From Propionibacteriales bacterium (GTDB taxonomy: Bacteria; Actinomycetota; Actinomycetes; Propionibacteriales; Propionibacteriaceae): a stretch of DNA of 6,915 nucleotides. Every line of letters begins with the position of its first letter. Position 1 is the first letter of the stretch. This document shows positions 1-5,430 of the stretch, piece after piece. The stretch is from assembly GCA_030453285.1 (NCBI GenBank), contig JAKDKP010000120.1, forward strand, positions 1 through 6,915. The letters run 5' to 3'. The notes beneath the pieces were generated by a model. The model was not told the DNA's origin, ran no database searches, and saw only the letters and a program-made list of their open reading frames with translations. Both the position numbers and the translations under genes were made by a program.

Positions 1-4
1 TCAG

Positions 5-478
5 TCATGGGTCTTCGGCTCGCCGGAGGGCCGCCACCAGTGCGCGGGCGGTCTCTCGCGCCTGTTCGAGCTGGCCGTTCGACAGGCCACTCGCCGCCAA
101 CACCCCAGTACGCGACCGGGCCGAAGCAGACTGCAGCCGAGTGAGTGTCGTGCGACCACGGTCGGACAGGGCCACCAGGGGTGCACGCATGTCGGTCGGG
201 TCGGGACTCAGCGTCACCAACCCGTCGGCACGCAGCGCGTTCACCACCCGCTGGACACTCTGCCGGGCCAGGCCGAGTCGGCGTGCTGCGGCCGCGACGC
301 TGAGCGACTCCTCGGAGACGACACTGAGCACGTGCCAGCGTGCAGCTGTCTGCCCGTAACCGCTGGCGAGACCTTCCGAGCTTGCACGCGACGTGCCAGC
401 GAGCTCGTACACATCGGCCATCAGGAGGCGATACAGCTCCACCGCCTGGTCCTGCCCACTGCTTCCTCGTCTCGGCAT
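5..478 (-). CDS. MarR-family winged-helix transcriptional regulator
   Basis: This is a 157-residue cytoplasmic DNA-binding protein of usual MarR length. The N-terminal helices (about residues 11-55) and C-terminal helices (about 108-153) would form the dimer interface. The helix-turn-helix spans about residues 58-84 (SVAAAARRLGLARQSVQRVV), followed by a wing at about 86-105 containing the typical P-x-D-x-R region (SPDPTDMRAPLVALSDRG). It has no cysteine, so a thiol-redox OhrR-type sensor is unlikely and a small-molecule ligand is more probable, though which one cannot be told. The ATG at 478 is chosen because an AGGAGG Shine-Dalgarno lies at 488-483; the frame stays open further upstream, but that part would cross the operator and the opposite gene. 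The protein diverges from an ABM-like gene across a palindromic operator, which predicts autorepression and control of that neighbour. The family call is firm; the target and ligand are inferred or unknown. Confidence 0.93.
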   Translation of the reverse strand: MPRRGSSGQDQAVELYRLLMADVYELAGTSRASSEGLASGYGQTAARWHVLSVVSEESLSVAAAARRLGLARQSVQRVVNALRADGLVTLSPDPTDMRAPLVALSDRGRTTLTRLQSASARSRTGVLAASGLSNGQLEQARETARALVAALRRAEDP

Positions 479-482
479 CGTG

Positions 483-526
483 CCTCCTCTATACTGACAG
501 TATACTGTCAATCTCAGGAGGAACGC
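483..526. promoter_or_regulatory. Divergent promoter pair sharing one palindromic operator
   Basis: A perfect 16-bp palindrome, TGACAGTATACTGTCA, occupies 495-510 in the gap between the MarR gene and the ABM-like gene. Its core AGTATACT (499-506) supplies a TATACT -10 hexamer on each strand: 501-506 for the plus gene and 504-499 for the minus gene. The dyad centre is 502.5, and both start codons (527 and 478) lie exactly 24.5 bases from it. The sequence can also be read as two tandem 11-bp units, TATACTGACAG (490-500) and TATACTGTCAA (501-511). Each gene has AGGAGG (516-521 plus; 488-483 minus). No convincing -35 box is visible for either direction. A MarR dimer bound here would cover both -10 elements; that reading is inference from the layout and from how MarR proteins usually bind. 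Confidence 0.8.
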
Positions 527-850
527 ATGATCTTGCGACTGTGGCGCGGCTGGACGACCGCTGACCGGGCCGGCGCCTACGACGCCCTGCTGGACCAGGA
601 GGTGGCACCCGGGATTGCCGGTCGTGGACTCGCCGGATTGGACCGCTTCGAGGTGTGGCGACGGCGCACCGAGGAGCAGACCGATCGACATGAGTTCCTG
701 ACCGCCATGCGCTTCACCGACCTCGATGCGGTGGCAGCCTTCACCGGCGGCGATCCACAGGGGTCGGTCGTGCCGCCGCGCGCCCGGGCCCTGCTGGACA
801 CGTTCGACGAACATTCCCAGCACTATGAACTCCGGCGACGCCACGTCTGA
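527..850 (+). CDS. Small dimeric alpha/beta-barrel protein, ABM-like
   Basis: This 107-residue cytoplasmic protein resembles the antibiotic-biosynthesis-monooxygenase (ABM)/ferredoxin-like barrel superfamily. It opens with a beta strand (MILRLWRGWT), continues with a helix around residues 11-28 including a conserved-looking ALLDQEVAPGI stretch, then has strands near 38-46 and 56-63 (FLTAMRFTDLDAV). It ends with a VVPPRARALLDTFDEH helix and a final strand, HYELR. Members are often homodimers; some act as cofactor-free oxygenases and many have no known function, so no substrate is proposed. The ATG at 527 follows AGGAGG at 516-521 with a five-base gap. The gene is divergent from, and probably repressed by, the MarR-type regulator at 5-478, with which it shares an operator. 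The fold is fairly clear by pattern; the biochemical role is not known. Confidence 0.8.
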   Translation: MILRLWRGWTTADRAGAYDALLDQEVAPGIAGRGLAGLDRFEVWRRRTEEQTDRHEFLTAMRFTDLDAVAAFTGGDPQGSVVPPRARALLDTFDEHSQHYELRRRHV

Positions 851-872
851 GGCGCTGGGCACACGGGCCCAT

Positions 873-878
873 TAGGCT
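873..878 (+). promoter_or_regulatory. Probable -10 box of a leaderless FKBP transcript
   Basis: TAGGCT fits the actinobacterial TANNNT -10 pattern and ends seven bases before the ATG at 886. A transcript would therefore start at or within a base or so of the start codon. No clear Shine-Dalgarno lies in the spacer GGCCCCC, which fits leaderless translation. No -35 box is recognisable. Confidence 0.5.
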
Positions 879-885
879 GGCCCCC

Positions 886-1257
886 ATGACCGAGAAGCCT
901 GAGATCGATTTTCCCGAGGGCCCTGCGCCCACCGACCTGCAGATCGATGACCTGACCGTCGGTGACGGCGACGAGGCCACGGCCGGCCAGAACGTTGTCG
1001 TGCACTACGTGGGCGTCACGCACAGCGGCGGCGAGGAGTTCGACGCCAGCTGGAACCGCGGCACACCGTTCACCTTCCCGCTCGGCGGCGGTCGAGTGAT
1101 CGCCGGCTGGGACCAGGGCGTCCAGGGCATGAAGGTCGGCGGCCGTCGCCGACTGACGATTCCGGCCCATCTGGCGTACGGAGACCGTGGCGCAGGCGGC
1201 GTGATCGGCCCCGGCGAGGCACTGATCTTCGTCGTCGACCTGCTCGAGGTGCGCTGA
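886..1257 (+). CDS. FKBP-type peptidyl-prolyl cis-trans isomerase
   Basis: This 123-residue single-domain FKBP would catalyse cis-trans isomerisation of Xaa-Pro bonds. There is no signal peptide or lipobox, so it is cytoplasmic. An acidic N-terminal stretch (about 1-33) precedes the FKBP fold. The ligand-pocket residues known from human FKBP12 are recognisable: Tyr41 in VVHYVG, Phe52-Asp53 in EEFDASW, Arg58, Phe64 in PFTF, Val71-Ile72 and Trp75 in RVIAGWDQG, Tyr98 in LAYGDRG and Phe115 in LIFVVDLLEV. The FKBP12 His87 position is replaced by the local sequence GVIGPGEA, as in many bacterial homologues. The ATG at 886 is the first start after the upstream stop at 850 and sits seven bases after a TANNNT box, with no Shine-Dalgarno. 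A strong terminator follows the stop by 13 bases, so it is probably a single-gene unit or the end of a unit that begins at 527. Confidence 0.97.
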   Translation: MTEKPEIDFPEGPAPTDLQIDDLTVGDGDEATAGQNVVVHYVGVTHSGGEEFDASWNRGTPFTFPLGGGRVIAGWDQGVQGMKVGGRRRLTIPAHLAYGDRGAGGVIGPGEALIFVVDLLEVR

Positions 1258-1270
1258 AGCAGCCGCGATT

Positions 1271-1312
1271 CCTGCGCCGACCACCGATCGTGGTCGGCGC
1301 AGGATTCTTTTT
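1271..1312 (+). terminator. Rho-independent terminator after the FKBP gene
   Basis: A perfect 13-bp stem (CCTGCGCCGACCA at 1271-1283 pairing with TGGTCGGCGCAGG at 1291-1303) closes a seven-base loop, CCGATCG. It is followed on the plus strand by ATTCTTTTTG. The T-run exists only in the plus direction, so it terminates rightward transcription from the FKBP gene and has no tail for leftward transcription arriving from smpB. Confidence 0.95.
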
Positions 1313-1349
1313 GTCGGACGGTTGACCGAAAAATTGCGCTCCGCCCAGC

Positions 1350-1502
1350 GTGCCGGGTGTGAAGCACAACGGGGTGCACACGCTGATCCGGCGGACGCAC
1401 GAGGACCGGGTCCAGAGGGGCCTGCAGCAACAGGGACCGGTGACGCGCGGCGAGATCGCCGATCGTACGAGATCGGTGGGGTACGAGGCGCCCTACCGCT
1501 GA
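1350..1502 (+). CDS. Possible small protein of 50 residues, unrecognised
   Basis: A short open frame starts with GTG at 1350 (alternative GTG at 1359) and ends at TGA 1500-1502, leaving 13 bases before the convergent smpB stop. I do not recognise the product. It is basic and hydrophilic, with no membrane segment or signal peptide; it begins MPGVKHNGVHTLIRRTHEDR and ends SVGYEAPYR. Counting bases by hand gives roughly 74% GC at codon position 1, 48% at position 2 and 88% at position 3, which is the profile of real genes in GC-rich actinobacteria. Against it: no Shine-Dalgarno, no clear -10 box, and an intrinsic terminator just upstream, so it would need its own promoter. It could also be the remnant of a longer gene. 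The codon bias is observed; that it is expressed is inference. Confidence 0.4.
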   Translation: MPGVKHNGVHTLIRRTHEDRVQRGLQQQGPVTRGEIADRTRSVGYEAPYR

Positions 1503-1515
1503 TCGGTCGTACGGC

Positions 1516-1992
1516 TCAGCGGGCGGTCTTGTTCCGTTCGGCCAAGGCACGCTGAGCCTCACGGTCGCTCTCGCGCTTGGCGATCGCGTGCCGCTTGTCG
1601 TACTCCTTCTTGCCGGTCGCCAACGCGATCTCGACCTTGGCGTACCCATCAACGAAATACATCGCCAGCGGAACGACGGTTGTGGCGCTGTGGTCGGTCT
1701 CGCGGGCGAGCTTGTCGATCTGCTTGCGATGCAGCAGCAGCTTGCGGGTCCGCCGGGCCGTGTGATTGGTCCAGGTGCCGTGGGAGTACTCAGGAATGTG
1801 GGCCTGGCGGAGCCACACCTCGCCGTCATCAACGGTGGCGAAGGCGTCGGCCAGTGAGGCCCGTCCCGCGCGGAGCGACTTCACCTCGGTGCCGCTCAGC
1901 ACGATGCCGGCCTCGAAGGTGTCCCCGAGATGGAAGTCGTGGCGAGCCTTCTTGTTCTGCGCGATCAGCTTGCGCCCGGTTTCCTTGGCCAT
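1516..1992 (-). CDS. smpB: SsrA-binding protein SmpB
   Basis: SmpB (158 residues, normal length) binds the tRNA-like part of tmRNA and brings it to stalled ribosomes for trans-translation. The N-terminal signature is clear: [20 protein letters not shown], then [20 protein letters not shown] (about residues 26-45), [10 protein letters not shown], and the [13 protein letters not shown] region that forms part of the OB-fold beta-barrel. The basic C-terminal tail (about 130-158, rich in K, R and E), known in the family to enter the mRNA channel, is complete. The ATG at 1992 matches the usual MAK start; the frame is open upstream, but that part is unlike SmpB. Only a weak GGAG lies two bases before the ATG, and GATGAT (2004-1999) sits six bases upstream, hinting at a leaderless transcript. 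It is the last gene of the minus-strand cluster, and no tmRNA gene follows it in this window. Confidence 0.98.
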   Translation of the reverse strand: MAKETGRKLIAQNKKARHDFHLGDTFEAGIVLSGTEVKSLRAGRASLADAFATVDDGEVWLRQAHIPEYSHGTWTNHTARRTRKLLLHRKQIDKLARETDHSATTVVPLAMYFVDGYAKVEIALATGKKEYDKRHAIAKRESDREAQRALAERNKTAR

Positions 1993-1998
1993 GGCTCC

Positions 1999-2028
1999 AT
2001 CATCCACGCTCGACCGCACCCCGGGCAA
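1999..2028 (-). promoter_or_regulatory. Weak candidate smpB promoter
   Basis: On the minus strand, TTGCCC (2028-2023) and GATGAT (2004-1999) are separated by 18 bases, and the second element ends six bases before the smpB ATG. Both match the sigma-70-type consensus only partly. It is proposed because a hairpin just upstream (2065-2110) would separate smpB from the M23 peptidase transcript. Confidence 0.25.
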
Positions 2029-2064
2029 AGAAGTTCTGCCTGCGCCGACCCCGCACACAGCGAA

Positions 2065-2110
2065 GCGGCCCCGTCGATGCCGAGAGAATCCTCAGCACCG
2101 ACAGGGCCGC
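2065..2110 (-). terminator. Strand-specific 20-bp hairpin between M23 gene and smpB
   Basis: Read on the minus strand, 2110 to 2065 folds into a continuous 20-bp stem with a six-base loop, GATTCT. The segments are GCGGCCC/GGGCCGC at the base, then GTCG/CGAC, TGC/GCA and GAG/CTC, joined by three G-U wobble pairs. On the plus strand the same three positions are C-A mismatches, so the structure is good only in minus-strand RNA. It begins about 35 bases after the stop of the M23 peptidase gene. The bases that follow (TTCGCTGTG) hold no U-run, so it is either a tail-less terminator, a 3'-end stabilising hairpin, or a structured element before smpB. Confidence 0.6.
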
Positions 2111-2144
2111 CATCACCGATCGCGGCTCATCGGGTGATCAACGA

Positions 2145-3578
2145 TCAGAAGTAACTCATCGGGTTCGACAGGTTGCCGTCGAGGTAGACCATCACGTGCA
2201 TGTGGCAGCCGGTCGAGTAGCCCGTGGTGCCGACGTAGCCGATGGCCTGGCCCTTCTTCACCTTCTGGCCGACCCGGACGGTGTAGCGCATCGCGTGGTT
2301 GTACGCCGTGGTCACCTGCTGCCCCCGCACGTTGCCGTGGTCGATCAGCAGGCGATTGCCGTAGCCGGTGTTGAAGTAGCGCTCGGACACGGTGCCGTCG
2401 TACGCAGCCCGGATCGTCACTCCACAGTTCGCGGCGAAGTCCGTGCCGTCGTGCAGCTTCCAGTACTTCAGGATCGGGTGCAGGCGCATGCCGTACGGCG
2501 AGGTGATCGGTCCGTTGACCGGGAACATGAACTTGCCGTTGGAACTGCCGCCCGAACTCGACGAACCACTCGAACTGGATCGTCGCTGCGGGCTCGACTG
2601 AGCCGGCGCCGAACGGGAGGACTTCTTCTGGCTGCGGGCGGCCTGCTGCCGGGCAGCCTTCTGCTCCGCCGCGACACGACGCGCCTCAGCCGCCTTCTGA
2701 TCGGCGATCCGTTGCTTGATCCGGCGTTCGACCGAACTCCGCTCGGTGTTCAGTTCGGCGTAGCGATCCTTGTCGGCCGCCACTGCCTTGGCGGCAGCGT
2801 CCTTCGCAGTGGAGTTGGCTGCGACCAAGGTGGCGACACTGGCCGTCTGCTGTTCGGCCTGTAGGGCCAGGGCGGCCTTGCGATCGAGGTTGTCGGCGGC
2901 AGCCTGACGATCAATGGCAATCTGCTTCTCGATCTCGGCCTGCTTGGCCTTCTTGGCGTCCAGATCACGCTGGGCGGCCTCCAGGTCCTTCATCTTGGAC
3001 TCGGTCACGTCGAAGAGGGTCGTGGAGTACTGGACCCTGGTCTGGAGATCGTGCATGGATCCGTTCTCGCTCAGCATCGCCACACCCATCAGGTTGGTGC
3101 GCTGCTGGTACTGAACCTGGGCCACCTGCCCGACAACCCGCTTCTGCTCGGCCAGCTTGACCAGTCCGGCGGCGACATCCTTCTTGGCCTTGTCGAGCTG
3201 CGCCTGGGCCAGCCGCAGCTTCTCGGCCATCCGTCGGTCGTAGTCGGCGGCCTTGGCCTCCTCGACACGGGTCTGGTCGAGCGCGGTCTGGGCGGCCGAC
3301 AGCTCCGCCTGTGACTTCTCAAGGGCGACCACGGCGTCGGACAGCTCGCCGCTGGACTCGTTGAGCTGCTTGCGCGTCTCAGCGATCTTCTTGTTGACCT
3401 CGTCCTTCTGATCGTCAAGGTCATCTGCGCGCGCAGGCGTTCCAAGGGCGAGCGTGACCGCCAGGACCGAAATCAGTGCCACGACGGCACGGCCGATCAG
3501 GCGCGTTCGCTTCGCGATGCGGTCCGCACCGCTGTTGTCCGGGCGACCTGTGCGGGTCGAGGGAAGATCCGGAGCCAC
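2145..3578 (-). CDS. Exported coiled-coil M23 (LytM) peptidoglycan endopeptidase
   Basis: This 477-residue EnvC/PcsB-like wall hydrolase is predicted to cut peptidoglycan cross-links at the division site under FtsEX control. A signal peptide covers about residues 1-51: a long charged lead with RIAKRTR, a hydrophobic core AVVALISVLAVTLALG, and cleavage after ARA. A coiled coil rich in A, K, Q and E runs from about 54 to 305, and a Ser-rich linker from about 318 to 349. The M23 domain (about 350-477) keeps every ligand: His376 and Asp380 in HDGTD, His428 in TAYNHAM, and His459 and His461 in CHMHV, so it should be an active zinc enzyme. The GTG at 3578 is preferred because GGGGA lies six bases upstream; a TTG at 3620 would add 14 residues with no good ribosome site. 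It follows ftsX by 57 bases. In other bacteria the FtsEX-dependent partner may be EnvC, PcsB or RipC; that this protein fills the role is inferred from position and architecture. Confidence 0.93.
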   Translation of the reverse strand: MAPDLPSTRTGRPDNSGADRIAKRTRLIGRAVVALISVLAVTLALGTPARADDLDDQKDEVNKKIAETRKQLNESSGELSDAVVALEKSQAELSAAQTALDQTRVEEAKAADYDRRMAEKLRLAQAQLDKAKKDVAAGLVKLAEQKRVVGQVAQVQYQQRTNLMGVAMLSENGSMHDLQTRVQYSTTLFDVTESKMKDLEAAQRDLDAKKAKQAEIEKQIAIDRQAAADNLDRKAALALQAEQQTASVATLVAANSTAKDAAAKAVAADKDRYAELNTERSSVERRIKQRIADQKAAEARRVAAEQKAARQQAARSQKKSSRSAPAQSSPQRRSSSSGSSSSGGSSNGKFMFPVNGPITSPYGMRLHPILKYWKLHDGTDFAANCGVTIRAAYDGTVSERYFNTGYGNRLLIDHGNVRGQQVTTAYNHAMRYTVRVGQKVKKGQAIGYVGTTGYSTGCHMHVMVYLDGNLSNPMSYF

Positions 3579-3635
3579 AGCATTTCCCCAATCTCGGTCG
3601 GGAGGAGTTCCACCGGCCAACCGTCAGGTCAACGG

Positions 3636-4547
3636 TCAGACACGCAGGTACTTCCTCGTCGTGATGAGCGTTGGGATTATGGCCAGAACCAACCCGACGA
3701 GGGCAACCCCCAGCATGGCGATCCCCGCGTGGCTCCATCCAATCCATTCAAAAGCCTTGAGTGAGACTTGAGCTTTTTGGATGATGATGAAGTAAACTCC
3801 TGCGCCCAATGTGGCGCATGCGAGAGCGATGCCGATCGCGGCACTGAGGATGGCCTCGAGCAGGAACGGCAGCATGATGTAGAGGTTGCTGGCGCCAACC
3901 AGTCGCATGATCCCGATCTCCCGACGTCGGGCGAAGGCGGTCAGGCGAATGGTGTTGCCGATCTGCAAGGCTGCGGCCAGCAGGAGCAGGCTGCTGGCGG
4001 CGATGGTGCCGATCTGGATCAGGCTCATCCACTTGAACAGGGGATCCAGGTACTCCCGGAGGTCCTGCACGGCCTGGACCCCGGGGAGTCCGAGCACCGA
4101 GGTGACCACGCCCTCGTACTGCTGCGGGTCCTTCAGCTTCACCCGGAAGGACTCCTGCATCTTGTCGACGGTCAAGGTGTCCAGGATCGGGCTGTCGGCG
4201 TAGGCCTTGCGGAAGGCTTCGAAGGCCTGCTCCTTGGACTCGTGATGCACAGCGGCAACCTCCGGGTTGCCGTTCAGGGTGGCTTCGATCGTCTTCTCCT
4301 GCTCGGGAGTGACCTCGCCACGTCCGGTGCAGGTCTCGCTCTGGGGGGAATCCTGGCCGCACATGAAGACGGAGATCTCGATCTTGTCGTACCACTCGCC
4401 CTTCATCAGCCCGACCTGCTGGTAGGCCAGCAGGCCAGCACCGAACAGGGCCAGGGAGACCCACATCGTGACAATCACGGCCAACGTCATGGTGAGGTTG
4501 CGACGAAGACCCGACCAGGTCTCGGAAAAGATGTGACGGTAACGCAT
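3636..4547 (-). CDS. ftsX: Cell-division membrane protein FtsX
   Basis: FtsX (303 residues) is the membrane subunit of the FtsEX complex, which couples ATP hydrolysis in the cytoplasm to activation of peptidoglycan hydrolases outside. The usual topology is visible: a short cytoplasmic N-terminus (MRYRHIFSETWSGLRRN), a first membrane helix at about 21-43, a large extracellular domain at about 45-172, and helices at about 175-197, 223-255 and 273-297. The cytoplasmic loop at 198-220 carries the family signature NTIRLTAFARRREIGIMRLV. The extracellular domain has two cysteines, Cys63 and Cys73, that could form a disulfide. The ATG at 4547 follows GAGG by seven bases. The gene lies 55 bases after ftsE and 57 before the M23 peptidase, a standard ftsE-ftsX-hydrolase operon. 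Function is well established for the family. Confidence 0.98.
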   Translation of the reverse strand: MRYRHIFSETWSGLRRNLTMTLAVIVTMWVSLALFGAGLLAYQQVGLMKGEWYDKIEISVFMCGQDSPQSETCTGRGEVTPEQEKTIEATLNGNPEVAAVHHESKEQAFEAFRKAYADSPILDTLTVDKMQESFRVKLKDPQQYEGVVTSVLGLPGVQAVQDLREYLDPLFKWMSLIQIGTIAASSLLLLAAALQIGNTIRLTAFARRREIGIMRLVGASNLYIMLPFLLEAILSAAIGIALACATLGAGVYFIIIQKAQVSLKAFEWIGWSHAGIAMLGVALVGLVLAIIPTLITTRKYLRV

Positions 4548-4602
4548 CAGTGGTCCTCGGCTCGGGTGCAGGTGACGGGTGCCGCGTACGGCTGACGGTT
4601 CA

Positions 4603-5289
4603 TCACTGGTAGCCGTACACCCCCTTGCTCTGGTCGCGCACGATCAACCCGTCCTCCAGCTCGATCACCCGCTTGCGCATCTGGTCGACGATGGTGGAGT
4701 CATGGGTGGCCATCACCACCGTGGTGCCGGACCGATTGATCCGGTCCAACAGCTTCATGATCCCGACCGAGGTGGTCGGATCAAGGTTGCCGGTGGGCTC
4801 GTCGGCGATCAGGATCTTGGGGCGGTTCACGAAGGCGCGGGCCACGGCAACGCGTTGCTGCTCACCGCCGGACAGCTCATCGGGCAGGCGCTTGCCCTTG
4901 CCCTCCAGACCGACAAGTTCGAGAGTCTCGGGTACCAGCTTGTTGATCACCGCGCGCGACTTGCCGATCACCTGCAGGGCGAACCCCACGTTCTCGTTGA
5001 CGTTCTTTCCTGGCAGCAGGCGGAAGTCCTGGAACACGGTGCCGATCTCGCGACGCAGCGCGGGAACCTTCCACCCGGGGAGCCGGTTCAACTCGCGGCC
5101 GGCAATGAAGACGCGACCCTTGGTCGCGCGGTGCTCGCGCAGGATGAGGCGAAGGAAGGTCGACTTGCCCGACCCGGACGCCCCGACCAGGAAGGCAAAC
5201 TCGCCCTTGGCGATCTCCAGGTCGACATCGGCCAGGGCAGCACGCTTCTGACCCTCATAGGTCTTGGAGACTTGCTCAAATCGAATCAT
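4603..5289 (-). CDS. ftsE: Cell-division ABC ATPase FtsE
   Basis: FtsE (228 residues, normal length) is the cytoplasmic ATPase that pairs with FtsX and drives hydrolase activation at the septum. All ABC motifs are present in order: Walker [10 protein letters not shown] at 36-44, Q-loop Gln87 in VFQDFRLL, signature LSGGEQQR at 139-146, Walker B ILIADE at 159-164 with catalytic Glu164, D-loop NLD at 168-170, and H-loop His196 in MATHD. The FtsE-type N-terminus ([11 protein letters not shown]) supports the ATG at 5289. The Shine-Dalgarno is poor (upstream minus-strand bases are GTAGCGATGTC). The gap of 141 bases back to prfB contains mutually exclusive hairpins and a possible -10 box, so ftsE may be transcribed independently of prfB or through an attenuator. 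Confidence 0.98.
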   Translation of the reverse strand: MIRFEQVSKTYEGQKRAALADVDLEIAKGEFAFLVGASGSGKSTFLRLILREHRATKGRVFIAGRELNRLPGWKVPALRREIGTVFQDFRLLPGKNVNENVGFALQVIGKSRAVINKLVPETLELVGLEGKGKRLPDELSGGEQQRVAVARAFVNRPKILIADEPTGNLDPTTSVGIMKLLDRINRSGTTVVMATHDSTIVDQMRKRVIELEDGLIVRDQSKGVYGYQ

Positions 5290-5311
5290 GACATCGCTAC
5301 GGCCGGTGGTT

Positions 5312-5343
5312 GGGGAAGGAAACCCTCCCCCCAGAAGGGGAGG
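5312..5343 (-). promoter_or_regulatory. Two mutually exclusive hairpins between prfB and ftsE
   Basis: In minus-strand RNA, CCTCCCC (5343-5337) can pair with GGGGAGG (5330-5324) around a six-base loop, TTCTGG, followed by the pyrimidine-rich run GTTTCCTT. The same GGGGAGG can instead pair with CCTTCCCC (5319-5312), giving GGGGA/UCCCC plus GG/CC around GUUU with one bulged base. The first fold resembles a terminator for prfB, or an attenuator in the ftsE leader, and the second would prevent it. The U-run is short, so real termination is uncertain. Confidence 0.5.
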
Positions 5344-5360
5344 AAGTCCGGCTGCGCGTC

Positions 5361-5366
5361 AGTCTA
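5361..5366 (-). promoter_or_regulatory. Candidate -10 box upstream of ftsE
   Basis: On the minus strand TAGACT (5366-5361) fits TANNNT and would give a leader of about 65 bases that includes the alternative hairpins at 5312-5343. There is no convincing -35 box. A 10-bp palindrome, CACGATCGTG, lies just upstream at 5371-5380. Confidence 0.3.
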
Positions 5367-5430
5367 AGCACACGATCGTGATTCTTTCGTGACGACGCGC
5401 CCGGCGGTCGACGTGGCCCGGTGCCCCGGC

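Noticed and set aside
479..862. Upstream extension of the MarR gene to 285 residues
   Set aside because: It would run through the operator and the opposite ABM-like gene; the ATG at 478 has an AGGAGG site and gives a normal MarR length.
1454..1513. Cluster of GATC and CGTACG repeats near the smpB stop
   Set aside because: The repeats are imperfect and unevenly spaced, lie within the possible small ORF, and form no stable tail-bearing hairpin.
1322..1555. A plus-strand frame starting at TTG 1322 that overlaps the smpB 3' end
   Set aside because: It runs antisense into smpB. The frame starting at GTG 1350 ends before smpB and has the better codon-position profile.
1680..2864. A 394-codon plus-strand open frame across smpB and the M23 gene
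   Set aside because: It crosses two confident minus-strand genes and their intergenic hairpin, and its Arg-rich translation is typical of a GC-rich shadow.
3620..3636. Inverted repeat ACCGT-caggtca-ACGGT between ftsX and the M23 gene
   Set aside because: Only five base pairs, with no U-run; such repeats are expected by chance in GC-rich DNA.
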